A stretch of 17,363 nt of DNA from DASWKG01 sp036396755 (GTDB lineage: Bacteria > Actinomycetota > UBA4738 > CALAEC01). Shown here one piece after another: positions 6,822 through 12,889 of this stretch. The DNA lies in NCBI GenBank assembly GCA_036396755.1, contig DASWKG010000078.1, forward strand, positions 1 to 17,363, given 5' to 3'. The position numbers and the translations under genes are program-made. The notes below the pieces were generated by a model. The model saw only the letters and a list, made by a program, of their open reading frames with translations. It searched no databases and was not told the origin of the DNA. The stretch's first letter is position 1; each line of letters begins with the position of its first letter.

Positions 6822-7715
6822 GTGGTGCTGCCGCTCTTCTCGGGCGACCCCGGCCGCGTCATCGAGGTGGCCCGGGAGTCCGAGGACCTCGGGTTCGACG
6901 GGGTGTTCGCCTTCGATCACTTCTTCCCGCCCGGGGGCCCGCCCGAGGCGCCGTCGCTCGAGGTCTTCACGACGCTGGCGGCCGTGGCGGCTTCGACCGA
7001 GCGCGTCGCGGTCGGCACGCTGGTCGCTCGCGCGTCGCTCCGTCCGGTCGGGCTCCTCGCCAAGACCGCCGCGTGGCTCGACGCCGCGAGCGGCGGCCGG
7101 CTCATCCTCGGGATCGGCACCGGCGACGGGACCGACCGCGCCGAGCACGACACGTACGGCATCCCGATGTTCGGCCGCGACGACCGCCGGGCGCACCTCG
7201 AGGAGACGCTCGAGGCGCTCGGGGCTCTCTTCGCCGGCGACGCGTACGCCGGAGGCCGGCTCGTGCCGCCGATCGACGGCCCGCTCCTTCCTCCACCCGC
7301 GCGGCCGGGGGGGCCGCCGATCTGGGTCGCGGGGCTCGCCGAGCCGGTCGTCCGGCTGGCCGGGCGACGTGCCCACGGGTGGAACGGATGGGGGATCGAT
7401 GCCGACGCGTTCGCCGCCAAGGCGGCCGTGCTGGACGAGGAGGCGAGCGCGGCCGGACGCACGGCGGAGCCCACCTGGGCGGGGATCGTGCTGGTCGGCG
7501 AGGACCAGGAGCAGGTCGGCCGGCTCCTCGAGCGCCGCCGCGAGCGGGGGATGGCCGACGAGGTGTGGGCCGGCACCCCCTCGGAGCTGGCCGCGTTCCT
7601 CCGCCGGCTCGAGGCCGCCGGCGCGACCTGGGCTGTGCTCGTGCACGCGGGCCCCAAGGACCGGCGCGAGCTCGTCGCGCGGGCGGTTCTGCCGGAGCTA
7701 TCGCGTACCCTATGA
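6822..7715 (+). CDS. LLM-class (F420-type) oxidoreductase
   Basis: A 297-aa TIM-barrel protein of the luciferase-like monooxygenase superfamily. In Actinomycetota many of these use F420 in place of FMN. Visible are the first strand VVLPLFSG, GFDGVFAFDHFF, TLAAVAASTERVAVGTLVARASLRPVGLLAKTAA, LILGIGTGDG and the late PIWVAGLAE strand. The cofactor cannot be decided from sequence alone, and the substrate is unknown. Start choice is open. GTG at 6822 has GAAGG five bases upstream. CTG at 6810 would restore the usual family start LKVGVVLPLF, overlaps the glucokinase stop (CTGA), and has GAGGGGGG six bases upstream. Either way the gene is coupled to glucokinase. Confidence 0.85.
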   Translation: MVLPLFSGDPGRVIEVARESEDLGFDGVFAFDHFFPPGGPPEAPSLEVFTTLAAVAASTERVAVGTLVARASLRPVGLLAKTAAWLDAASGGRLILGIGTGDGTDRAEHDTYGIPMFGRDDRRAHLEETLEALGALFAGDAYAGGRLVPPIDGPLLPPPARPGGPPIWVAGLAEPVVRLAGRRAHGWNGWGIDADAFAAKAAVLDEEASAAGRTAEPTWAGIVLVGEDQEQVGRLLERRRERGMADEVWAGTPSELAAFLRRLEAAGATWAVLVHAGPKDRRELVARAVLPELSRTL

Positions 7716-7737
7716 CGGGCCGAGCCGAGGGGGTTGC
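7706..7737 (+). promoter_or_regulatory. Possible internal promoter and ribosome site before the cyclic-DPG synthetase gene
   Basis: TACCCT at 7706-7711 fits TANNNT, with a predicted start near 7718. GAGGGGG at 7727-7733 is a good Shine-Dalgarno four bases before the ATG at 7738. The hexamer lies within the last codons of the upstream gene, so it could be coincidental. Confidence 0.3.
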
Positions 7738-7741
7738 ATGA
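7712..7741 (+). other. Micro-ORF bridge (9 codons) into the cyclic-DPG synthetase gene
   Basis: The ATG at 7712 overlaps the oxidoreductase stop (ATGA at 7712-7715). The frame reads MTGRAEGVA, and its TGA at 7739-7741 overlaps the ATG of the next gene (ATGA at 7738-7741). The frame contains the Shine-Dalgarno of the downstream gene. It is the second exact stop-start bridge in this run. Confidence 0.35.
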
Positions 7742-9054
7742 AGCGCGTGTTGATCATGGGCGCCGCGGGGCGCGACTTCCACAACTTCAACGTCGTCTAC
7801 CGCGACGACCCCGACACGACGGTCGTCGCGTTCTCCGCGACGCAGATCCCGTTCATCGACGAGCGTCGCTACCCGCCGGAGCTCGCCGGGGAGCACTACC
7901 CCGAGGGCATCCCCGTGCACCTCGAGGAGGAGGTCCCCGACCTCATCCGCATGCTCGACGTCGACGAGGTGGTGTTCTCCTACTCCGACGTCTCGCACGA
8001 GCACGTGATGCACGCGGCCAGCGCCGCGATGGCGGCCGGCGCGAGCTTCACGCTCCTCGGGCCCGACGCGACGATGCTCGAGTCCTCGAAGCCGGTGGTC
8101 GCGGTGTGCGCGGTCCGCACCGGCGCCGGCAAGAGCCAGACCACCCGCGCGGTCGTACGGGCGCTGAAGGCGCAGGGCCGGAAGCCCGGCGTCGTGCGGC
8201 ACCCGATGCCCTACGGGGACCTCGTGGCCCAGCGCGTGCAGCGGTTCGCGACGCTCGACGACCTCGACGCGGCCGGCGTGACGGTGGAGGAGCGCGAGGA
8301 GTACGAGCCCCACATCGCGGCCGACACCGTCGTGTACGCGGGCGTCGACTACGCCGACATCCTCCGCGCGGTCGAGGGCGAGGCCGACGTGGTCGTGTGG
8401 GACGGCGGCAACAACGACTTCCCGTTCTTCCGGCCGACCGTCCAGATCACGGTCGCCGACCCGCACCGCCCGGGCCACGAGACCCGGTACCACCCCGGCG
8501 AGGTGAACCTTCGGATGGGCCACGTGATCGTGATCAACAAGGTCGACACCGCCGAGCCCGCGAACGTGGACGCCGTCGAGCGGGCCGCGCGCGCCGCGAA
8601 CCCCGAGGCGGTGATCATCCGGGCCGCGAGCCCGGTGACCCTGGACGACCCCACGGCGGTCGAGGGCAAGCGCGTGCTGGTGATCGAGGACGGGCCGACC
8701 CTCACGCACGGCGAGATGACCTACGGGGCCGGCGTCGTCGCCGCCCGCCAGCACGGCGCGGGGGAGATCGTGGACCCGCGCGAGTGGGCGGTCGGCGGGC
8801 TGAAGGCGACCTACGAGAAGTACTCGGTGGGACCCGTGCTCCCCGCGATGGGCTACTCGCCGGAGCAGATCTCCGAGCTGGAGCGGACGATCGAGGCGGC
8901 CCCGGTGGACGTCGTCGTCATCGCCACACCGGTCGACCTCGCCCGCATCGCGCACCTGGCGAAGCCGTCGGTCCGCGTGCGTTACGAGCTGGAGGAGCTG
9001 CCGGGCCAGCCGACGATCGCCGAGGTGCTGGCCGAGCGCTTGCCGGAGGCCTAG
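7738..9054 (+). CDS. cpgS: Cyclic 2,3-diphosphoglycerate synthetase homologue
   Basis: A 438-aa protein resembling cyclic 2,3-diphosphoglycerate synthetase, the methanogen enzyme that closes 2,3-diphosphoglycerate to the cyclic pyrophosphate with ATP. An N-terminal Rossmann-like domain opens with RVLIMGAAGRDFHNFN (residues 3-18). Next comes a P-loop-like RTGAGKSQTTR with Lys132; its first glycine position is not canonical. VVVWDGGNNDFPFF is a Walker B/DxxG-like region, NKVD is at residues 267-270, and the C-terminal half includes YGAGVVAARQHGAGEIVDPR. The length is close to the archaeal enzyme (about 460 aa). It is followed after 25 bases by carbamate kinase. Family resemblance is strong, but whether this bacterium makes cyclic-DPG is not shown; the protein may have another NTP-dependent role. 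Confidence 0.8.
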   Translation: MKRVLIMGAAGRDFHNFNVVYRDDPDTTVVAFSATQIPFIDERRYPPELAGEHYPEGIPVHLEEEVPDLIRMLDVDEVVFSYSDVSHEHVMHAASAAMAAGASFTLLGPDATMLESSKPVVAVCAVRTGAGKSQTTRAVVRALKAQGRKPGVVRHPMPYGDLVAQRVQRFATLDDLDAAGVTVEEREEYEPHIAADTVVYAGVDYADILRAVEGEADVVVWDGGNNDFPFFRPTVQITVADPHRPGHETRYHPGEVNLRMGHVIVINKVDTAEPANVDAVERAARAANPEAVIIRAASPVTLDDPTAVEGKRVLVIEDGPTLTHGEMTYGAGVVAARQHGAGEIVDPREWAVGGLKATYEKYSVGPVLPAMGYSPEQISELERTIEAAPVDVVVIATPVDLARIAHLAKPSVRVRYELEELPGQPTIAEVLAERLPEA

Positions 9055-9079
9055 TGCCCCGGGCGGGGAGGAGGCCCTC

Positions 9080-10015
9080 GTGTCGCGCGTCGTGATCGCG
9101 CTCGGCGGGAACGCGCTCCTCCGCCGCGGCGAGGAGGACACCCCCGAGCTGATGCGGAAGAACGCGCGCTCGGCGGCGGAGCGGGTCGCCGACATCGCGG
9201 CCGCGGGCTGGGAGATCGTCGTGACCCACGGCAACGGCCCCCAGGTGGGCCGGATCCTCCTGCAGAACGAGGCCGCGCGCGACTGGGTCCACCCGATGCC
9301 GCTCGACGTGTGCGGCGCCGAGAGCCAGGGACAGATCGGCTACCTCCTGCAGGTCACGATCGGCGACGTCTTCTACGAGCGGGGCATGGAGCGCCCGGTC
9401 TCCACCGTGCTGACGCTCACCCGCGTCCGCCCCGACGACCCCGCCTTCGAGAACCCCACCAAGCCCGTCGGGCCCTACTACCAGGAGGACGAGGCGAAGC
9501 GCCTCGCCGGGGAGCGCGGCTGGGCCGTGGCGCCCTCCTCCGACGGCGGCTGGCGCCGGGTGGTGCCCTCGCCGCGCCCGTACTCGATCGTCGAGGCCCC
9601 GGTCATCACCCAGCTCGCGAGCTCCGACGTGATCGTGATCTGCGCCGGCGGGGGCGGGGTGCCGGTCGTCGAGCGCGGGCCCCGGCTCGTGGGCGTCGAG
9701 GGCGTGGTCGACAAGGACCTCGCGGCGGCCATCCTCGCCCGCGACGTCGCGGCCGACGTCCTGATGATGCTCACCGACGTCGACGGCGTGTACGAGCGCT
9801 ACGGTGAGCCGGACCAGCGAAAGCTCGAGCGGCTCGAGGCAGCCGAGGCGAGCCGGCTCGTGGAGACGGGGGCGCTCCCGGCGGGCTCGATGGGCCCGAA
9901 GGTCGAGGCGGCCGCGTCGTTCGTCGCCGAGAGCGGAGGGCGGGCGGTGATCGCGGCCCTGGAGGACGCCACCGAGGCGCTCGAGGGGCGGGCGGGTACG
10001 GTCATCGCTTCCTGA
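9080..10015 (+). CDS. arcC: Carbamate kinase
   Basis: A 311-aa amino-acid-kinase-fold enzyme matching carbamate kinase in length and motifs. These are the N-terminal IALGGNALL, VVTHGNGPQVG, a PVGPYY loop in the carbamate-kinase-specific protruding subdomain, VICAGGGGVPVV, VVDKDLAAAILA, LTDVDGVY and the late GSMGPKVEAA. The enzyme interconverts carbamoyl phosphate plus ADP with ATP, carbamate and, indirectly, ammonia and CO2. The start is GTG at 9080, preceded by GGGGAGGAGG. No arginine deiminase, ornithine carbamoyltransferase, knotted carbamoyltransferase or allantoin gene is visible nearby, so the source or sink of carbamoyl phosphate is unclear. Its neighbour is the cyclic-DPG synthetase homologue, which raises the question of its true substrate. 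Its TGA overlaps the ATG of a nine-codon micro-ORF. Confidence 0.9.
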   Translation: MSRVVIALGGNALLRRGEEDTPELMRKNARSAAERVADIAAAGWEIVVTHGNGPQVGRILLQNEAARDWVHPMPLDVCGAESQGQIGYLLQVTIGDVFYERGMERPVSTVLTLTRVRPDDPAFENPTKPVGPYYQEDEAKRLAGERGWAVAPSSDGGWRRVVPSPRPYSIVEAPVITQLASSDVIVICAGGGGVPVVERGPRLVGVEGVVDKDLAAAILARDVAADVLMMLTDVDGVYERYGEPDQRKLERLEAAEASRLVETGALPAGSMGPKVEAAASFVAESGGRAVIAALEDATEALEGRAGTVIAS

Positions 10016-10044
10016 TGCGCGTCGCTCGCGGTCGGAGCGTCTGA
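10015..10044 (+). other. Micro-ORF bridge (9 codons) between carbamate kinase and the EEP gene
   Basis: The ATG at 10015 overlaps the carbamate kinase stop (TGATG at 10013-10017). The frame reads MRVARGRSV, and its TGA at 10042-10044 overlaps the ATG of the next gene (TGATG at 10042-10046). The two junctions are near copies: CTGATGCGCGTC at 10012-10023 and CTGATGCGGGTC at 10041-10052 differ at one base, so the bridge may have arisen by a 29-base duplication. Confidence 0.35.
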
Positions 10045-10697
10045 TGCGGGTCCTCGTCTGGAACGTCCACGGGTTCCGTGCCGGATCGAGGCGGGTGGCG
10101 GCCGCCGTCGAGGCGCTGCGTCCCGACCTCGCCCTGCTGAACGAGGTGGGGGTGCTGGGGTTCCGGCTGTCGCGCTTCGCCGGCCGCATGGGGATGCGGG
10201 CCGTGTCGGGCCTGCGCGTGCGCAGGCACATCCCGAACGCGGTCCTCGTGCGCGAGCCGCTGCGCGTGGTCTCGGCGGGGCTGGCCCGGTTCCCCGATCC
10301 GGGGGAGCGGACCCGGCGAGGGGCGGCGATCGTGGTCGTCGGCCGCGGCGACGAGCGCCTCACCGCGGTGAGCGTGCACCTTGGGCTCGTCGACCCGCGC
10401 CGCCCCCGGGACGCACGAGCGCTCCTCGCCGGACTCGAGGCGCAGGGCGGCCGGGCGATCGTCGGCGGCGACCTCAACGAGGGCCCCGACATGCCCGCGG
10501 CCGAGCTGTTCGCGTCGGGCCTCACCGACGCGTTCGCCGCGGCGGGGGAGGGCGGCGGCCTGACGTTCCCCGCCCGCGAGCCGAGGGCGCGGATCGACTA
10601 CCTGTTCGTCTCGCGTGACATCGGGGTGGAGCGCGCGTGGGTGATTCCGACCACCGCGTCGGACCACCTGCCCTTGGTGGCCGATCTCTCGCTCTAG
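10044..10697 (+). CDS. Endonuclease/exonuclease/phosphatase-fold protein
   Basis: A 217-aa, Mg-dependent hydrolase of the EEP superfamily (DNase I, AP-endonuclease and phosphatase fold). All the core motifs are present: WNVHG with Asn7, LLNEV with the metal-binding Glu34 (the more usual form is LQEV), VSVHLG with the catalytic His, GGDLNE with Asp143 and Asn145, IDYLFVS with its Asp, and SDHLPL with Asp207 and His208. There is no signal peptide, so it is intracellular. The protein is shorter than ExoIII/Nfo-type nucleases (about 250-270 aa), and the substrate could be a nucleic acid or a phosphorylated small molecule or lipid. It is the last gene of the run and ends just before an inverted repeat. 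Confidence 0.83.
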   Translation: MRVLVWNVHGFRAGSRRVAAAVEALRPDLALLNEVGVLGFRLSRFAGRMGMRAVSGLRVRRHIPNAVLVREPLRVVSAGLARFPDPGERTRRGAAIVVVGRGDERLTAVSVHLGLVDPRRPRDARALLAGLEAQGGRAIVGGDLNEGPDMPAAELFASGLTDAFAAAGEGGGLTFPAREPRARIDYLFVSRDIGVERAWVIPTTASDHLPLVADLSL

Positions 10698-10698
10698 G

Positions 10699-10747
10699 GT
10701 TCTTCCGTCATCCAGCCTCCGCCCGGGTGGCTCGATGACGAAAGAAC
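10699..10747. terminator. Shared hairpin between converging genes
   Basis: The 14-base arms at 10699-10712 (GTTCTTCCGTCATC) and 10734-10747 (GATGACGAAAGAAC) are complementary except at one position. The 21-base middle can pair further through AGCC and GGCT. It fills nearly the whole 52-base gap between the EEP gene and the converging hydrolase gene, which is where a bidirectional terminator is expected. There is no T-run after either arm, so it would act as a hairpin-only terminator. Confidence 0.6.
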
Positions 10748-10749
10748 GC

Positions 10750-11505
10750 CTAGGAGCGCGCGGCGGCGAGGCTCTCGACCAGCTCGTGGGTGCGCCGGGA
10801 GATCGTCTCGGCGTCGTTGTCGAGCGTGGCCACGTGGTAGGAGTGGGGGAGCTCGACCAGCTCCTTCCGCTCGGACCCGGCGGCGCCCATCAGGTAGCGC
10901 GCGGTGCCCTTCGGCACGACGTGGTCCTCGGGGGAGTTGAACACCAGCAGCGGCTGGTGCACGGACGGGATCTCGCCGCGCACGACCTTGAGGAAGCGCG
11001 CGAGCTGGAGGATGCCCGAGAGCGGCACCTTGTCGTAGGGGAGCTCGTCCTGCCCCGGCTTCTTGATGTCGTTGCCGACGCCCGGATAGGTGCGGAGGAA
11101 GATGCGTGCGGCGGGGATCGCGACGTGGCGGCGGTCGCGGAGGTACGCGTTCACGACGACGACCCCGTCGATGTCGCCGGTGTGGGTGGCCGCGAGGTGC
11201 AGCGCCATCCCCCCGCCCATCGAGAGGCCGGCGGCGACGACCGTCGAGCACCGGGCGCGGATGGTCGCGAGCGCCTCCTCGGCCTCCTCGACCCACTGCT
11301 GCCAGCTTGTCTCGCCGAGGTCCTTCCACGACGTGCCGTGGCCGGGATAGCGCGGGCAGACCACGGTGTGGCCCTGTTTCGCGAGCCACTCGCCCATCGG
11401 GCGCATGCTGGCGGGGTTCCCGGTGAATCCGTGGAGGAGCAGGACGCCGGTGGGTCCCCCGTCGAAGGTGAATGGTTCCGCGCCGGGGACGACCCGGACG
11501 TTCAT
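10750..11505 (-). CDS. Alpha/beta hydrolase, Est30/monoacylglycerol-lipase type
   Basis: A 251-aa serine hydrolase matching the carboxylesterase Est30 and bacterial monoacylglycerol lipase family in length (about 250) and motifs. The oxyanion-hole segment is LLLHGFTGNPASM, the nucleophile elbow is GLSMGG, the acid lies in FNSPEDHVVP, and the catalytic His in LPHSYHVATLDND is followed by the ETISRRTHELVESL helix. There is no signal peptide, so it is cytoplasmic. It likely hydrolyses medium-chain monoglycerides or esters. The gene's ATG overlaps the response regulator stop (four-base ATGA overlap), so the two are translationally coupled. A glycerol kinase and an acyltransferase lie nearby, so released glycerol and fatty acid could be reused; that link is inference. 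Confidence 0.88.
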   Translation of the reverse strand: MNVRVVPGAEPFTFDGGPTGVLLLHGFTGNPASMRPMGEWLAKQGHTVVCPRYPGHGTSWKDLGETSWQQWVEEAEEALATIRARCSTVVAAGLSMGGGMALHLAATHTGDIDGVVVVNAYLRDRRHVAIPAARIFLRTYPGVGNDIKKPGQDELPYDKVPLSGILQLARFLKVVRGEIPSVHQPLLVFNSPEDHVVPKGTARYLMGAAGSERKELVELPHSYHVATLDNDAETISRRTHELVESLAAARS

Positions 11506-11876
11506 TCGAGGAGGCCCTTGACCCGTTCGATCAGCGCGTCGGGGTCGAAGGGCTTGGGGAAGAAGTTCTCCCTGCCGACGAGCCCGATGACCTCGGGGGC
11601 CACCTCGGGCTTGCCGGTGATGATGACGACGGGGGTGCGCTTCGTCTCGGGGGTGGAGCGGAGCTGGGCCAGCATCCGCTCGCCGCCGACGTCGGGCATC
11701 ATGAGGTCGAGGACGATCGCGTCGGGGCGGTGCATGTCCATCAGCAGGAGGCCTTCGAGGCCGTCCTTCGCCTCGATGACCTCATAGTTGTTCATCTCGA
11801 GGGTCACGCGCACGAGCTGGCGGACGGACTCGTCGTCCTCCACCAGCAGCACGGTTCGTTTCTCGGTTGGGGTCAT
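11502..11876 (-). CDS. Single-domain response regulator (CheY-like receiver)
   Basis: A 124-aa stand-alone receiver domain. The acidic pair is Asp14-Asp15 in LLVEDDESV, the phosphoacceptor is Asp57 in IVLDLMMPDVGG, the switch Thr is Thr87 in VVIITGK, and the conserved Lys is Lys108 in FFPKPFD. The whole chain is used by the receiver fold, so there is no DNA-binding or enzymatic output domain. It must act by protein contact or as a phosphorelay intermediate. No histidine kinase gene is in the window. It lies between a 45-aa membrane protein (16 bases upstream) and a lipase-type hydrolase (overlapping), an unusual setting that suggests regulation of a membrane-associated process. Confidence 0.9.
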   Translation of the reverse strand: MTPTEKRTVLLVEDDESVRQLVRVTLEMNNYEVIEAKDGLEGLLLMDMHRPDAIVLDLMMPDVGGERMLAQLRSTPETKRTPVVIITGKPEVAPEVIGLVGRENFFPKPFDPDALIERVKGLLE

Positions 11877-11892
11877 GGCCTCGCTCGCTCGG

Positions 11893-12030
11893 TCAGGATC
11901 TGGGTCGGCGGGACGGGTTGCGGAACTGCTGGGCGAGCACGTAGAGGGCGAACAGGCCCGCGAGAACGCTCATGCCTCCCACCAGCACGATGAACCAGGC
12001 CTCCAGCGCCGAGAGTCCCACGATCGTCAT
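11893..12030 (-). CDS. Membrane microprotein upstream of the response regulator (45 aa)
   Basis: A short minus-strand frame with ATG at 12030 and TGA at 11893-11895 encodes MTIVGLSALEAWF, a hydrophobic helix running through IVLVGGMSVLAGLFALYVLA, then a polar, basic tail QQFRNPSRRPRS. GGACGGAGGAC immediately precedes the ATG, one of the best Shine-Dalgarno sites in the window. The stop is 16 bases before the response regulator, and a promoter-like region lies just upstream. A short N-terminus, one helix and a positively charged C-terminus predict a single-pass inner-membrane protein with its tail in the cytoplasm. No family is recognised. It may anchor or modulate a partner of the receiver protein. 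Confidence 0.7.
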   Translation of the reverse strand: MTIVGLSALEAWFIVLVGGMSVLAGLFALYVLAQQFRNPSRRPRS

Positions 12031-12061
12031 GTCCTCCGTCCCTTGTTCACCGCGCAGCGAG

Positions 12062-12072
12062 TCTATAGGCTA
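12062..12072. promoter_or_regulatory. Overlapping divergent -10 elements
   Basis: The short TCTATAGGCTA stretch holds TANNNT hexamers on both strands: TAGGCT at 12066-12071 toward plsC, and TAGCCT (12072-12067) or TATAGA (12067-12062) toward the 45-aa protein. Both genes have leaders of about 30 bases and purine-rich ribosome sites. The near overlap would make the two promoters mutually exclusive. No convincing -35 is seen on either side. Confidence 0.4.
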
Positions 12073-12104
12073 GGCACCCGAGCGTCGAACCCCTGGGGTG
12101 AGGG

Positions 12105-12824
12105 ATGGTTTACGCGTTCCTGAAATACGTGGTGCTGGGGCCGATCCTCCGGCTCATCTACCGGCCGAAGGCGGTCGGCCTCGAGAACCTGCCCGCCGAG
12201 GGCCCCGTGATCCTCGCCTGCAACCACCTCTCGTTCGTCGACAGCCTCTTCATGCCGCTCGTGATCAAGCGCAAGGTGGTCTTCCTGGGGAAGGCCGACT
12301 ACTTCGACTCCTGGCGGACCCGCTGGTTCTTCAAGTCGGTCAACGTGATCCCCGTCCGCCGCGAGGGCGGGTCGGCGGGGGAGGCCGCCCTCCGCACGGG
12401 GATCGGCCAGCTCGAGCAGGGCCACGTGATCGGCATCTACCCCGAGGGCACGCGCAGCCCCGACGGCCGTCTCTACCGCGGCAAGACCGGGGTCGCGCGG
12501 ATGGCGCTCGAGGCGAAGGTGCCGGTCGTGCCGGTGGCCGTCGAGGGGACCCGGGAGGTGATGCCGATCGAGGCGAAGGTGCCCCGGCTCCGCGGGCGCA
12601 TCACGGTCCGCTTCGGGAGGCCGCTCGTCTTCGACCGGTACTACGACCGCCCGAGCGACCGATTCGTCCTGCGCTCCGCGACCGACGAGATCATGTACGA
12701 GATCATGATGCTCTCGGGCCAGGAGTACGTCGACGAGTACGCCTCGAAGGTGAAGAAGGAGCTGGCCGAGGAGGCCGCCCGAGACCAGGCGCGGGCATCG
12801 GAGCCCGCCGGCCGCCCGAGCTAG
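12105..12824 (+). CDS. plsC: 1-acyl-sn-glycerol-3-phosphate acyltransferase
   Basis: A 239-aa PlsC-family acyltransferase that makes phosphatidic acid from lysophosphatidic acid at the membrane. The catalytic HX4D box is NHLSFVD with His41 and Asp46. GKADYF is the block II region, FPEG-type box III appears as YPEGTRSPDG with Glu114-Ser118, and block IV is VPVVPVAVEGT. The N-terminus (VYAFLKYVVLGPILRLIY) is hydrophobic and amphipathic and probably docks to the membrane. The tail after about residue 205 is charged and helical. The ATG follows GGGGTGAGGG closely. The stop codon region overlaps the end of the vapC remnant on the other strand. Related lysophospholipid acyltransferases with other acceptors have the same motifs, so the substrate is likely but not certain. 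Confidence 0.88.
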   Translation: MVYAFLKYVVLGPILRLIYRPKAVGLENLPAEGPVILACNHLSFVDSLFMPLVIKRKVVFLGKADYFDSWRTRWFFKSVNVIPVRREGGSAGEAALRTGIGQLEQGHVIGIYPEGTRSPDGRLYRGKTGVARMALEAKVPVVPVAVEGTREVMPIEAKVPRLRGRITVRFGRPLVFDRYYDRPSDRFVLRSATDEIMYEIMMLSGQEYVDEYASKVKKELAEEAARDQARASEPAGRPS

Positions 12825-12889
12825 TCCCCGGTCGCCGTCAAGCGATCGGGTCCGACGTGCGCGTTCCCGTTGGCGTCGATGAGGATCAA
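12821..12889 (-). pseudogene. vapC: VapC toxin remnant (first codons only)
   Basis: A TTG at 12889 overlaps the antitoxin stop (TTGA), as toxin starts do in VapBC operons. It opens MILIDAN, the exact N-terminal strand of PIN-domain VapC toxins including the first catalytic Asp. After Asn7 the frame becomes GNAHVGPDRLTATGD and stops at 12821-12823, inside the end of plsC. A working VapC needs about 130 residues and three more acidic residues. The toxin has therefore been lost just after its seventh codon, with plsC sequence beginning soon after. The match is short, but its placement after a VapB-type gene makes chance unlikely. Confidence 0.6.

Noticed and set aside
7298..7320. GCGGCC/GGCCGC inverted repeat around a G-run inside the oxidoreductase gene.
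   Set aside because: It is short and lies within coding sequence where Arg-Pro-Gly-Gly-Pro-Pro codons explain it.
9054..9095. A 13-codon micro-ORF starting at the cpgS stop (TAGTG) as a fourth bridge.
   Set aside because: Its stop lies 13-15 bases inside arcC instead of on the start codon, so it does not meet the exact-bridge pattern; arcC also has its own strong ribosome site.
3824..9234. Very long open frames antisense to the ArsA-like, glucokinase, oxidoreductase and cpgS genes (up to about 750 codons).
   Set aside because: They are Arg/His/Asp/Leu- or Pro/Ser-rich reverse-strand shadows expected at high GC, show no domains, and lie opposite genes with clear motifs.
12821..12889. A functional VapC toxin.
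   Set aside because: Only seven residues match the PIN domain; the rest of the domain and the other acidic catalytic residues are absent in every frame.
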